DNA of 54,248 bases from an uncultured Bacteroidales bacterium. Lineage in GTDB: Bacteria; Bacteroidota; Bacteroidia; Bacteroidales; P3. Below, piece after piece: positions 19,301 to 27,730 of the stretch; positions within the stretch are counted from its first letter, which is position 1, and the number at the start of each line of letters is the position of its first letter. The position numbers and the translations under genes are program-made. The stretch is taken from assembly GCA_900317125.1 (NCBI GenBank), contig ONFR01000025.1, positions 1 through 54,248 on the forward strand, given 5' to 3'. The notes beneath the pieces are model-generated. The model did not search any database. It saw nothing but the letters and a program-made list of their open reading frames with translations, and was not told the DNA's origin.

Positions 19301-21543
19301 ACACCTTCTTAATGTCTCCCTGGGGGCCTATCGACTCGCTGCAAAATCTGTCGGACAGCATCATATACGATGATTGGAGTCTCGATACCGTCCAAATCGA
19401 CACATTCTTCATTGCCGACACTTTTTATACAATATCACGCCTCGCATGGGTGAACCATGCACAATACGGCAACTGGGAAACCGACACTATTGACCTGCCC
19501 AGCCTCTATGGTATCCATCGTCTGGCATTCTACCTCTCCACAAAACTAAATTATTCTGATACGCTTCTGCGTCTCTCCGTCGATGACATCAATATTTTCC
19601 CAACCCCATGCCCCGTCCCGGACAACCTGCGCGTCTCCGACATCGCCATCGACAGTGCAAACCTCTCATGGTCAGGCATGCCAAACGCCCGTTATCTGGT
19701 GACATACCACCGTTCCGACCTGTCCGACCCGCTTCCCGGCCAACTTTTCACCGACACCGCCGAGACAAACCACATCACCCTCTCCGAGCTCACCCCGTTC
19801 ACCTCCTATACTGTTTATGTGCAGCTAATCTGCGACAGTGGCGAACTCTCTAGCCTCTCCGCTCCCCTCCAGTTCACCACCCTGCTGTGCAACGACATCC
19901 GCAGCGACTCGGTAGCCGTCGGCCCCATTACCAGCAGCCGCTCAAGCCTGATGCCCGTGGCCTTTGCCAACCGCTACTCCTACTCCCAGCAGATAATCCC
20001 TGCCTCATGGCTGAACGGTGCCGGGGTAATAAATGCCGTCAACCTGTCGTATATCCTCACCGAAAACGACGATGACGTGAACAATTACTCACTCTACCTC
20101 GGCCACACCGACAGCCTGTCGTTTACCAACAACACCTTTCTCGACCCGTCGCGGCTGAGCCTTGTCTATGCCGGTCCCCTGCCCAAATCAGGAGGCTGGG
20201 CAAAGATAGTGCTGCAGGCACCTTTCGTATACAACGGCAGCAGCAACCTGGTGCTGGCCATCACCAACAACGGCAGCACCGCCAAAGCCACAGCATTCAA
20301 TGTGGTCTCAACATCCTATCCCTCCAGCATCCTGCTGCGGAGCGACTCCCCGTTCAACACCACTTCTCATCTATCGCTGCAACAGTCTGCCGGCATCCGC
20401 AGCCAGCATTCCCTCCACTGCCAAGCCATATTCGACTACTGCCCCGCCTGCACGTGTGCAAGCCCCGAACTCCTGACCCCCATCCTATACATGCGGCACT
20501 GCATCCTGCGCTGGCGCGACATCCATGCCGATGCCTATCAACTCAGCTACCGCGCCATCGACGCCCCTCAATGGGACACCTCCTTCATCACCACCGACAC
20601 CTCCTTCCACGTCTTCGACATCGAACCCGAACGCGATTATGTCTACCGACTGCGCCAATTATGTGCCGACTCCAGCCTCCACAACTGGTCCTACGGCCTC
20701 TTCCACACCTCCTCTACCCAGTGTCCCAACCCCCAGCATCTGATTCTTGCCGACCTCACCCCCGAAGGCGCCACCCTGAGCTGGAACCACGACGACGACT
20801 TCCTGGTATACTACCTGCATGTCTTCAACAGTGTATTCGACACCCTCATCACCACACCCGACACCCAATACACCGTCCAGCACCTCTACTACGGATTCAC
20901 CTACAAAGCCGCCGTACAGGCCCAATGCTACCCCTCGATGCCTCCCGGTGCATGGAGCGATACCATCAGTTTCACCACCCCCACCTGCCCCGATGCCACA
21001 GACCTCACCTGTACCAACCTGAGGAGCAACAGCGTCGACCTCGACTGGCATTCGGAAGACACCATCAGCCTCTGGGAAATATCCTATGGCGCTCCGGGAT
21101 TCCAAAACAATCAAGGCACAAATGTGTTAGCCGACCATCACCCCTTCACCCTCACAGGTCTCGAAAGCGAAACTGAATACGAGTTGATTCTCCGTTCAAT
21201 CTGCGGTTCCGGCTTCCCCAGCGAACACTGGTCCAACCACATCATCTTCACCACCGCCCCTGCGGGCATCGACGACCGTCCTTCCGCCCATGGGTTCACC
21301 GTCAGGCCCAATCCTGCCAGAGAGCGACTCACCGTCGCACTTGGCGAAGCCATCGAAGGCCCCGTAAGACTGACCCTCCGCGACGCGCAAGGCCGCACCG
21401 TGCATCAATCCACCCTCGCCCCAGGCACCCGCAGCAAGACGATTACCATCAACTCCGACGCCCTCTCCACCCCTCCGGGCATCTATTTCGCCACCATCTC
21501 CACAACAACTTTTTCGGCCACGCGAAAGTTTATTGTCGAGTGA
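16309..21543 (+). CDS. Giant fibronectin type III repeat protein with T9SS type A tail
   Basis: 1744 residues; signal peptide about 1-31 (hydrophobic core LSYCILLLCLICSAMHSKA). At least eight fibronectin III-like modules start near residues 205, 297, 518, 780, 1100, 1380, 1470 and 1560; each typically opens with Cys-x-x-Pro and carries a LxWxx or IRWRA strand and a TLxGLxxxTxY turn. Between some modules are jelly-roll-like segments (for example ELPWTEDFSMWEI) resembling the cleaved-adhesin/carbohydrate-binding fold of Bacteroidales. The last about 80 residues (GFTVRPNPARERLTV ... GIYFATISTT) form the type A T9SS sorting domain, normally removed by the sortase PorU on anchoring. No catalytic domain was seen; surface adhesion or glycan binding is inferred. 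Confidence 0.87.
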   Translation: MKKTSNSRLNRLSYCILLLCLICSAMHSKALTLCPDSPDSCVITQLPYVEMFENDVSNFLPCWYRMNNDSSYSYSNIYITHNYYYSELIMQGSYSSSSQYVALPTIDSALLADNPLYLLIRFNSYISYYNNAHELGTMSDPNNPNTFTRICTLPRAYTGYNGEFAILLNTLGANDHLALKTNIRSNSSNDYLRVNRIEIGRMPECGIVHNPVLLKKGAYGAHIGWDYLSAIERDSTLFTVRVYRSSDSALVNVDTTYQQQVLIDSLEPNTIYIAHISALCGGVADTIETLIGFQTLPTSSCIQPLVVAKEWGGDSITIAWVPPLGDTAWYIYLQNATRWDTLEQDYRQQTYTLRNLQPGTTYKLRVNSLCNLGQSIDVNTVTVTTECRARNVPLFEDFNSIPNCWRNLQIQQSSMLLQYSWYTGLPLFREPLNNLYISGFLYRSNLVVGVLPDWGTLPNDFYPIDTVVNDFDTCWESFYVDFSNSPYSSGQVILTSLYGSATQSIYLDNLTVDINPGCPQPCHIHDSAITASSAYIRWRANRNVWNYEVEYGPHGFEHGTGSTLLVTAASVTLAGLRSGTNYDVYIRSHCLNGDSSEWSSPINFTTLCSDIYELPWTEDFSMWEISYGYTPSRPACWNNYPSVIDFGITSSVLPSGDTTKVLSLGNVEFPSRTYLPRVSRHIRIQSLMASMTVWYKNDNMYSWMDGGNPPQVVVGVSKDISNTTTFVPVDTLTVTPVPATYDVVFNSYSDTGHYITILLIGNGHQTVLLDDVILDMPPDCIRPTHLCVDSVTPTQATLRWREQGSASDWQIEYGPQGFLPGSGTSIVTDSNFLTLTGLSPNTRYEFRVRSLCNGSSSTGWGDTSEWSYQRFAFSTIPNPAQLPYYCNFEDSTESNLWTSFSNGNFAWRWGIVDSADNSLGYNFAISGDTINTQITANSILYRDFDFGTLDTLSPDASQRYTITYKYKVDQSVFHEYFHSDSRSVLCLTDPQQPLSVSNTFLMSPWGPIDSLQNLSDSIIYDDWSLDTVQIDTFFIADTFYTISRLAWVNHAQYGNWETDTIDLPSLYGIHRLAFYLSTKLNYSDTLLRLSVDDINIFPTPCPVPDNLRVSDIAIDSANLSWSGMPNARYLVTYHRSDLSDPLPGQLFTDTAETNHITLSELTPFTSYTVYVQLICDSGELSSLSAPLQFTTLLCNDIRSDSVAVGPITSSRSSLMPVAFANRYSYSQQIIPASWLNGAGVINAVNLSYILTENDDDVNNYSLYLGHTDSLSFTNNTFLDPSRLSLVYAGPLPKSGGWAKIVLQAPFVYNGSSNLVLAITNNGSTAKATAFNVVSTSYPSSILLRSDSPFNTTSHLSLQQSAGIRSQHSLHCQAIFDYCPACTCASPELLTPILYMRHCILRWRDIHADAYQLSYRAIDAPQWDTSFITTDTSFHVFDIEPERDYVYRLRQLCADSSLHNWSYGLFHTSSTQCPNPQHLILADLTPEGATLSWNHDDDFLVYYLHVFNSVFDTLITTPDTQYTVQHLYYGFTYKAAVQAQCYPSMPPGAWSDTISFTTPTCPDATDLTCTNLRSNSVDLDWHSEDTISLWEISYGAPGFQNNQGTNVLADHHPFTLTGLESETEYELILRSICGSGFPSEHWSNHIIFTTAPAGIDDRPSAHGFTVRPNPARERLTVALGEAIEGPVRLTLRDAQGRTVHQSTLAPGTRSKTITINSDALSTPPGIYFATISTTTFSATRKFIVE

Positions 21544-21558
21544 ACGGATTTTTTTTCG

Positions 21559-21566
21559 TATCTTTG
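21559..21566 (+). promoter_or_regulatory. Promoter -7 element of dnaG
   Basis: TATCTTTG followed by CA fits the Bacteroidetes -7 consensus. No well-spaced -33 box is obvious (ATTG at 21532-21535 is 23 bp away). It ends only 8 bp before the dnaG ATG, so a transcript from it would have almost no leader. Confidence 0.55.
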
Positions 21567-21574
21567 CATCCCGA

Positions 21575-23695
21575 ATGATAAGCAAAGATACCATAGACCG
21601 CATCATGGATGCCACCCATATAGAGGAGGTGATAGGGGAATTTGTGTCGCTGAAAAAACGGGGTGCCAACCACATTGGCTGCTGCCCGTTCCACAACGAG
21701 AAGACCCCTTCGTTCTATGTTTCGCCGTCCAAAGGCATCTTCAAATGTTTCGGCTGCGGCAAATCGGGCAACGCCGTGGGGTTCCTCATGGACCACGAGC
21801 ACTACACCTACCCCGAAGCCCTGCGCTGGCTGGCCGACAAATATCACATCCAGATTGAGGAAGAACAGCTGACCGAGGAGCAGAAAGAACGTCAAACCGA
21901 GCGCGACGGCCTGTTCCACGTAAGCGAGTTCGCCCAGAAATACTTCGCCGACCTGCTCTACAACAACGAGCTGGGGCGCAACATAGGCCTATCCTACTTC
22001 CACCAACGCGGCCTCAGCGACGAAATCATCAAGACTTTCGGATTGGGGTACTGCCTAGACGAGTGGGACAACTTCACCACCCATGCCCGCCGCAACGGCT
22101 ACTCCGACACCGTGCTGGAAAAGACCGGCCTCACCATCTTCAAGGAGGACGGCAAATGCTACGACCGCTTCCGTGGCCGCGTCATGTTCCCCATCTTCAG
22201 CATCTCGGGCCGTGTGCTGGGTTTCAGCGGCCGTATCCTCTCCAAGGAGAAACAAGCCGCAAAGTATGTCAACTCGCCCGATTCCGACATTTACAACAAG
22301 AGCCATATCCTCTACGGCCTCTATCAGGCGCGCAACGCCATCGGCAAAGCCGAGAAATGCTATCTGGTGGAAGGCAACGTGGACGTGGTGTCGATGCACC
22401 AGTCAGGCGTGTGCAACACGGTTGCGTCGTGCGGCACATCCCTCACCATCGAGCAAATCCGCCTCATCAAGCGCTACACGCCCAACGTGACGGTACTCTA
22501 CGACGGCGACTCGGCAGGCATCAAAGCAGCCCTGCGGGCGGTGAACCTCCTGTTCGAGGAAGGCATGCACGTGCGTGTGGTGCTCTTCCCCGACGGCGAA
22601 GACCCCGACAGCTATGCCCAGAAATACGGCTCGACCCAACTGCAAGACTATCTGCGCGACCACGAGGAGAACTTCGTGCAGTTCAAGACCCGCGTCCTGC
22701 TCGAAGACGTGGAGAGCGACCCCATCCGCAAAGCCGAAGTGCTGAAAGAGATGGTACGCACCATCGCCCTGGTGCCCGACATGCTGGAGCGACAGGAATA
22801 CGTCAAGCAGACCGCCGCCCGGCTGAGGGCCTCCGAGACCATCCTCACCCAGGAGCTTGCCAAAACCATGGCCGCCAACGCCCAGAAGGCATGGAAAGAG
22901 CAGCAACGCAACGAGCAGCAGCCGACACCCCCTGCCGGCCAGCCCCAGCCTCCCGCCCCCGGGCAGCCATCGTCAGGCAACGCAGACGCCACGCCGACAC
23001 CCCCTTCGGCCGATCAATACAGCATCGTTACAGGATTGAATGAGGATAGTTCTCCTACCTCATTGCAGATAACGAGCCAGGAACGAACGGCAAACGATGC
23101 CATATTGAACGACCCTACTGCCAGCCGAGGCGGCGCAGGAGCCGAAGCGCAGGAGCGCCACCTTGTCCGTCTGCTCATCACATCGGGCAACAAGATGATA
23201 CTGCAGGAAGGCATTGACGACGATGGGAACCCCTGCCCCATCGAGCTGCCCCTTGCCGAAGTGGTGGTCGACGAACTCTCTACCAACGATTTGTCGTTCT
23301 CCAACCCCGTCTATCAACAGATATACACCCTCTACCGCGATGCCGTGGAATCAGGCCAACCGTTGCCCGACGCCAACCTCTTTGCACAGCACCCGGACGG
23401 CATCCTCCGCAACACCGCCCTCACGCTGATGCTTACCCAATACCAAATCAGCGACCAGTGGCGCGACAAGAAGCACATACTCGTCCCCAGTCCGGAAACC
23501 CACCTGCGCCGCGACTTGGAAGAGACCATCCTCACCTTCAAACAGAAGAAGGTTGAGCACGAGCTGGAGCAGAACGCTTTCCAGATACGCTCGTGCACCG
23601 ACCCCGACGACACTGTCATCCTAATGGCACAACGCAAACAGCTCATCCAGACGTGGCAAGCCGTCTGCCAGAAACTTGGCCGCGTTGTTGTATGA
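21575..23695 (+). CDS. dnaG: DNA primase DnaG
   Basis: 706 residues. DnaG makes RNA primers at the replication fork with the DnaB helicase. Start ATG 21575 gives the standard N-terminus MISKDTIDRIMDATHIEEVI. Zinc-binding domain: CPFH at 37-40 and CFGC at 58-61. The TOPRIM catalytic core has LVEGNVDVVSMH and LYDGDSAGIKAAL (Glu and Asp metal ligands). The C-terminal helicase-interaction domain is about 530-706. Between core and C-terminal domain is a Pro/Gln-rich linker (about 445-482), then residues 483-512 encoded by a copy of the dispersed repeat (23022-23111). The C-terminal part is longer than in proteobacterial DnaG, as is usual for Bacteroidales. The gene ends 56 bp before the sigma-54 activator. 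Confidence 0.96.
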   Translation: MISKDTIDRIMDATHIEEVIGEFVSLKKRGANHIGCCPFHNEKTPSFYVSPSKGIFKCFGCGKSGNAVGFLMDHEHYTYPEALRWLADKYHIQIEEEQLTEEQKERQTERDGLFHVSEFAQKYFADLLYNNELGRNIGLSYFHQRGLSDEIIKTFGLGYCLDEWDNFTTHARRNGYSDTVLEKTGLTIFKEDGKCYDRFRGRVMFPIFSISGRVLGFSGRILSKEKQAAKYVNSPDSDIYNKSHILYGLYQARNAIGKAEKCYLVEGNVDVVSMHQSGVCNTVASCGTSLTIEQIRLIKRYTPNVTVLYDGDSAGIKAALRAVNLLFEEGMHVRVVLFPDGEDPDSYAQKYGSTQLQDYLRDHEENFVQFKTRVLLEDVESDPIRKAEVLKEMVRTIALVPDMLERQEYVKQTAARLRASETILTQELAKTMAANAQKAWKEQQRNEQQPTPPAGQPQPPAPGQPSSGNADATPTPPSADQYSIVTGLNEDSSPTSLQITSQERTANDAILNDPTASRGGAGAEAQERHLVRLLITSGNKMILQEGIDDDGNPCPIELPLAEVVVDELSTNDLSFSNPVYQQIYTLYRDAVESGQPLPDANLFAQHPDGILRNTALTLMLTQYQISDQWRDKKHILVPSPETHLRRDLEETILTFKQKKVEHELEQNAFQIRSCTDPDDTVILMAQRKQLIQTWQAVCQKLGRVVV
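23022..23111 (+). repeat. Dispersed repeat copy C, inside dnaG
   Basis: GCATCGTTACAG (23022-23033), GATAACGA (23068-23075), AACGATGC (23093-23100) and ATTGAACG (23104-23111) match copy A; the last two boxes keep the same distance from GATAACGA. The first interval is 46 bp instead of 35, exactly 11 more. An inner imperfect hairpin AATGAGGATAG/CTACCTCATT (23039-23064) fills that space. The repeat is read in frame as primase residues 483-512. Confidence 0.6.
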
Positions 23696-23751
23696 TTACG
23701 AACCGAACAAAGCCCGCCCGACGGGCAAAGAATAATAACAGATAATAGAAA

Positions 23752-25059
23752 GTGGACATCCAGACAATAAAACTACGCTACGGCATTATAGGCAACGACC
23801 CCAAACTGCTCCTTGCCATCAACAAGGCCATCCAGGTGGCCCCCACCGACCTCAGCATCCTCATCACCGGCGAGAGCGGCGTGGGCAAAGACATCTTCTC
23901 GCGCATCATCCACGAGAACAGCCTGCGCAAACATGCCAAACAGGGGCGCGGACTGATTTCCGTGAACTGCGGCGCCATACCCGAAGGCACCATCGAGAGT
24001 GAGCTGTTCGGCCACGTGAAAGGGGCTTTCACCGGTGCCGAAAAGAACCGCAAAGGCTATTTCGAGGAGGCCGACGGCGGCACCATTTTCCTCGACGAGA
24101 TTGGCGAACTGCCCCTGTCGATGCAGGTGAAGCTGCTGCGTGTGCTCGAGAACGGCGAGATCATCCCCGTGGGTTCCTCCACTGCACTGAAGATAAACGT
24201 CCGCATCGTGGCCGCCACCAATGTCGACCTAGTGGCAGCTGTGAGGGGAGGCCGTTTCCGCGAAGACCTCTACTACCGCCTGCAGCAGATTTCCATCTAT
24301 ATCCCGCCCCTGCGCGAACGCAAAGACGACATTCCGCTGCTGTTCCGCAAGTTCAGCTCGGACGTGGCCGAGAAATACCACATGCCCCCCATCACTTTGA
24401 CCGAAGACGGCCGCCAGTATCTCATGAACTACCCCTGGTACGGGAACGTCCGCGAACTGAAGAACGTCACCGAGCAGATCTCGGTGGTGGAGACCGCCCG
24501 CACCATCAACCGCGACATACTACAGAACTACCTCAACTATGTGCCGGAAGAAAAGATGCCCGCCCTCTTCTCCCCCGCTGCTGCCGGTGGCAACGCCCCC
24601 ATCAGCGACCGCGAACTGCTGTTGAAAGCCCTCTCCATGGGGCAGATGATCAGCGAGATGCGCAACGAAATCAACGAGCTGCGCCAAGCCGTCACACAAC
24701 TGGCCCAAGGACTGCCCCTCCCGGGCACCTCCGTTGTGCCCGCACGTACAGCCGGACAGCCTTCGGCCTATCCCATCATCGAACCCTCTATGATGCCCGG
24801 ACGGAAGACAGACCAACCCGTCGACAACACCCTCCACGTCATCCCGCCACACCAAACCATCGACCAACACGAGGAAGAATTCCAAGAGTCGGAGATGGTG
24901 GAGGACGAACCTCTGGCACTCGACGAACGCGAAAAGCGTGCCATCCGTCTGGCCCTCGAGCGCCATGGCGGCAAACGCACCCTCGCCGCCAAAGACCTCC
25001 ATATATCCGAGCGCACACTCTACCGCAAGATAAAGGAATACGGACTGACCGACTTATGA
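23752..25059 (+). CDS. Sigma-54-dependent transcriptional activator (AAA+ and Fis-type HTH, no receiver)
   Basis: 435 residues from a GTG start. The protein begins directly with the sigma-54 interaction AAA+ domain: Walker A GESGVGKD (40-47), the sigma-54 contact loop GAFTGA (91-96), Walker B ending in FLDEIGEL with Asp-Glu at 115-116, and an arginine-finger region LREDLYYRL-like (FREDLYYRL). A 100-residue low-complexity linker (about 285-385) leads to a Fis-type helix-turn-helix at the end (KRTLAAKDLHISERTLYRKI). There is no N-terminal receiver or sensor domain, so activity must be controlled by another protein or by level. This class is common as one conserved copy in Bacteroidales. Targets unknown. 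Confidence 0.9.
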   Translation: MDIQTIKLRYGIIGNDPKLLLAINKAIQVAPTDLSILITGESGVGKDIFSRIIHENSLRKHAKQGRGLISVNCGAIPEGTIESELFGHVKGAFTGAEKNRKGYFEEADGGTIFLDEIGELPLSMQVKLLRVLENGEIIPVGSSTALKINVRIVAATNVDLVAAVRGGRFREDLYYRLQQISIYIPPLRERKDDIPLLFRKFSSDVAEKYHMPPITLTEDGRQYLMNYPWYGNVRELKNVTEQISVVETARTINRDILQNYLNYVPEEKMPALFSPAAAGGNAPISDRELLLKALSMGQMISEMRNEINELRQAVTQLAQGLPLPGTSVVPARTAGQPSAYPIIEPSMMPGRKTDQPVDNTLHVIPPHQTIDQHEEEFQESEMVEDEPLALDEREKRAIRLALERHGGKRTLAAKDLHISERTLYRKIKEYGLTDL

Positions 25060-25071
25060 ATGTGTTGATTA

Positions 25072-25110
25072 GTGAATGGGGCTATCTGTCAAATTGATTC
25101 CCTCATTCAC
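25072..25110. other. Inverted repeat between the activator gene and aroA
   Basis: GTGAATG (25072-25078) and CATTCAC (25104-25110), with GGG/CCC just inside, form a potential hairpin in the 73-bp gap. There is no T-tract, so it is not a normal intrinsic terminator. Confidence 0.3.
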
Positions 25111-25132
25111 ACCTTGACATGTTAGATATACC

Positions 25133-26392
25133 GTGAAGACGAATGATATCCATATCGAACTACCTTCTTCCAAAAGCATCAGCAACCGGTGGCTGGTGTT
25201 GAACCATATTGCCGGATATCCGTTCGTCTTGCGCAACCTGTCCACCGCCGACGACACCCAACTGCTGCAGACGCTTCTAGGGCAGTTGCGCCGTGGCACC
25301 ACCACGCATTTCCACTGCCATAATGCCGGCACCGTGGCGCGGTTTCTCCTTGCCCTGCTGGCCGTCACCCCGGGCCAATGGAGCCTGAGCGGCGACGAGC
25401 GGCTGAAACAACGCCCTTTCGGCCCCCTCATCAACTCATTGCGCAGCATGGGCTGCAATATCCGCTGCACCGAACAGGAAGGATGCCTCCCCGTGAGTAT
25501 CGAAGGGTATCTTCCCCAACGCAAAATGGTGGACATCGACCCCTCAGCCAGCAGCCAGTTTGTCTCTGCCATGCTCCTTGTCGGCCCCCTGCTGCCCCAA
25601 GGGCTCACCCTCACCCTCACCGACCGTGCCGCCTCGCGCCCTTATATCGACATGACCCTGGCGGTACTGAATCAAGCCGGCATAGAAACCTCTGTCAGCG
25701 CCAATCGCCGGGTGTACCGGGTAGCGCCGCTGCCCTCGGGCGGATTGAAAAAGAATCTTGCGGTGAGTATTGAGCGCGACTGGTCGTCGGCATCATTCGT
25801 CTATGCCGCCGCCGCCTTTGTCCCGGGCATCCGCCTGCGCATGCCCGGTCTGTCCCTCACCAACTCGTGCCAAGGCGACAAAGTGGTGGCACAGATTTTC
25901 GAACGGCTCGGGGTCACCACCCGCGAGGTCCGTTCCCCATACCGCTCCAACGTGCGCTCGGTCACGGTGGAGGGCACCGGCCAACACGAGAACCTGTTGG
26001 AATATAACTTCACCGACTGTCCTGACCTGCTGCCGCCCGTGCTCGTCACCTGTGCCGCACTGGGCATCCGTGCCCGGATGCGCGGCATCAAGAACCTCCG
26101 ACTGAAAGAGTCCGACCGCATCGATGCCCTGCAAAAAGAACTGAAAGCATTCGGCGCCGACGTCACACTTACCGCCACCGAATTGCGCCTGCCCTCATCA
26201 CGCCTGCACAGTGCTCCGACAGTCTGCTCCCATTCCGACCACCGCATTGCCATGGCTTTCGGCATCCTGACACTGCTATTCCCCAACCTCGTAGTCCAAG
26301 ACCCCGAACAGGTGACGAAATCCTTCCCCGATTTCTGGCAGCAACTCGACACCATCCGCAAAGCCTCCGCCCAACATCAAGCTATCGATTAA
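25133..26392 (+). CDS. aroA: 3-phosphoshikimate 1-carboxyvinyltransferase (EPSP synthase)
   Basis: 419 residues from a GTG start. Transfers the enolpyruvyl group of PEP to shikimate-3-phosphate, the sixth step of the shikimate pathway. Family motifs: SKSISNR (13-19; shikimate-3-phosphate and PEP contacts), NAGTVARF (64-71), a serine-rich DPSASSQFVSAMLL segment, ERDWSSASFVYAAA (the catalytic Asp region), KESDRI and SHSDHRIAMAF near the C-terminus. Length agrees with the family. In Bacteroidales aroA is usually separate from other aro genes, as here. It is convergent with the chromate-transporter pair; the 86-bp gap shows no clear terminator. Confidence 0.94.
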   Translation: MKTNDIHIELPSSKSISNRWLVLNHIAGYPFVLRNLSTADDTQLLQTLLGQLRRGTTTHFHCHNAGTVARFLLALLAVTPGQWSLSGDERLKQRPFGPLINSLRSMGCNIRCTEQEGCLPVSIEGYLPQRKMVDIDPSASSQFVSAMLLVGPLLPQGLTLTLTDRAASRPYIDMTLAVLNQAGIETSVSANRRVYRVAPLPSGGLKKNLAVSIERDWSSASFVYAAAAFVPGIRLRMPGLSLTNSCQGDKVVAQIFERLGVTTREVRSPYRSNVRSVTVEGTGQHENLLEYNFTDCPDLLPPVLVTCAALGIRARMRGIKNLRLKESDRIDALQKELKAFGADVTLTATELRLPSSRLHSAPTVCSHSDHRIAMAFGILTLLFPNLVVQDPEQVTKSFPDFWQQLDTIRKASAQHQAID

Positions 26393-26478
26393 ACCTATTG
26401 CAGGTCTTTTGGTGGGTGAAAAACGGCACAGTGGTACGTTCCACTTATGCAATATACATCAAAAACGGAATCCCGACA

Positions 26479-27060
26479 CTAGAGTGGGAATAATGAATAC
26501 ACGATAATGCCGACCACCCCCGAGGCGAGGATGAGCAGGATAGGGCTTGTGCGGCGGAGGGCGAGGAAGAACACCGCGAGGAAGAGGGCAATGCTGAGGA
26601 TGAACTGAAGCGAGAGCGAGGGCATGCCGAAGCTGTCGGCGGTAAGCAACTGGAGCGCGGCGGCGGCAATCAGTCCTACAACCACTTTGCGGAGCAGGCT
26701 GAAAATGTTGTCGATGTCCTTGTTCCCCTTGTTACGCTGAAGGAATGCCACGGCGAGAAGCATGAGCGCCACAGGCAGCAGGATAACGGCGCCGGATGCC
26801 AACAGGGCACCCAGGACGGCTTGCCAGGGTTCGAAACCGGCATTGAGAACGGCAGTGTAGCCGGTGTAGGTGGCGGTGTTGATACCCACAGGTCCCGGGG
26901 TCATCTGGCTGACGGCGAGAATGTCGGTAAACTCCTGCGGGGTGAGCCAGTGGTGGGTTACGGTCACCTCGCTCTGGATAAGGGCTATCATGGCATACCC
27001 TCCACCAAAGGTGAAGAGTCCGATTTTGAGGAATGTCCAAAAGAGTTGAAGGAAGACCAT
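26479..27060 (-). CDS. Chromate transporter family protein (CHR, half-size, second gene of pair)
   Basis: 193 residues with about six hydrophobic helices. The motif FTFGGGYAMIALIQSE near the N-terminus and SQMTPGPVGINTATYTGY (about 50-68) are the CHR family signatures. Short-chain CHR proteins occur as tandem pairs whose products probably pair in antiparallel topology to make one transporter. Named for chromate efflux; the native substrate is usually unproven and may be sulfate or another anion. It starts two bases after the upstream CHR gene stop, so coupled translation is likely. Confidence 0.9.
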   Translation of the reverse strand: MVFLQLFWTFLKIGLFTFGGGYAMIALIQSEVTVTHHWLTPQEFTDILAVSQMTPGPVGINTATYTGYTAVLNAGFEPWQAVLGALLASGAVILLPVALMLLAVAFLQRNKGNKDIDNIFSLLRKVVVGLIAAAALQLLTADSFGMPSLSLQFILSIALFLAVFFLALRRTSPILLILASGVVGIIVYSLFPL

Positions 27061-27062
27061 AG

Positions 27063-27599
27063 CTACTGTTTTTTCATTCTACCATACACAAAACCCAGAA
27101 CGACGGCGGCAAGGATGACGAGGATGGGACTGACATCGAACAGCCAGATGAGCAAAGCCGCAAGGATGGGTATCCAGCAGGTGGCCCACGTCACTTTTGC
27201 CGACTGTGCCAGCCGGAACACGGGAGCGGCAATCAACGCCACCACAGCAGGACGCACACCCATGAAGAAACGCTCGACAAAGGGGTTGTCGCGGAAATGG
27301 CGGAAGAGCATGGCGAGGGTGATGATGAACAACACCGGCATGACGATGTTGCCGGCAATGGCCGAAAAAGCCCCCCGCAGCCCCCTCAAACGGTAGCCAA
27401 GCCCCGTGGCCATGTTGACGGCCAGCACGCCCGGCATGGATTGCGAGAGGGCCAGCTGGTTGAGGAACTCCTCACGGCTGAGCCACCCGCGACGGTCGAC
27501 TATCTCCTGCTCCATGAGGGGTATCATGGCATAGCCTCCCCCTATGGTGAAAGTGCCTATCTTGAAAAAAGAATAAAAAAGCTCACAATATTTTACCAT
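27063..27599 (-). CDS. Chromate transporter family protein (CHR, half-size, first gene of pair)
   Basis: 178 residues, membrane protein with the CHR signatures FTIGGGYAMIPLMEQEIVD and SQSMPGVLAVNMATGLGY. It is the partner of the adjacent gene. No promoter matching the Bacteroidetes consensus was found in the 131-bp divergent gap to yajC. Role as for its partner: an anion transporter of uncertain native substrate. Confidence 0.9.
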   Translation of the reverse strand: MVKYCELFYSFFKIGTFTIGGGYAMIPLMEQEIVDRRGWLSREEFLNQLALSQSMPGVLAVNMATGLGYRLRGLRGAFSAIAGNIVMPVLFIITLAMLFRHFRDNPFVERFFMGVRPAVVALIAAPVFRLAQSAKVTWATCWIPILAALLIWLFDVSPILVILAAVVLGFVYGRMKKQ

Positions 27600-27730
27600 T
27601 GCCTGCGTTAATGATAAGTTTAAAAGGTTTCATCTCTCAATGCTATAACGGCATCGGAAGAAAAAAATTGTACGGTAATCAACAATAGGGGCCTTCACCG
27701 ACCCCGAAAACAAACAAAGACATATAAAAA

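Noticed and set aside
25072..25110. Hairpin before aroA as an intrinsic terminator
   Set aside because: Long loop, interrupted stem and no T-tract.
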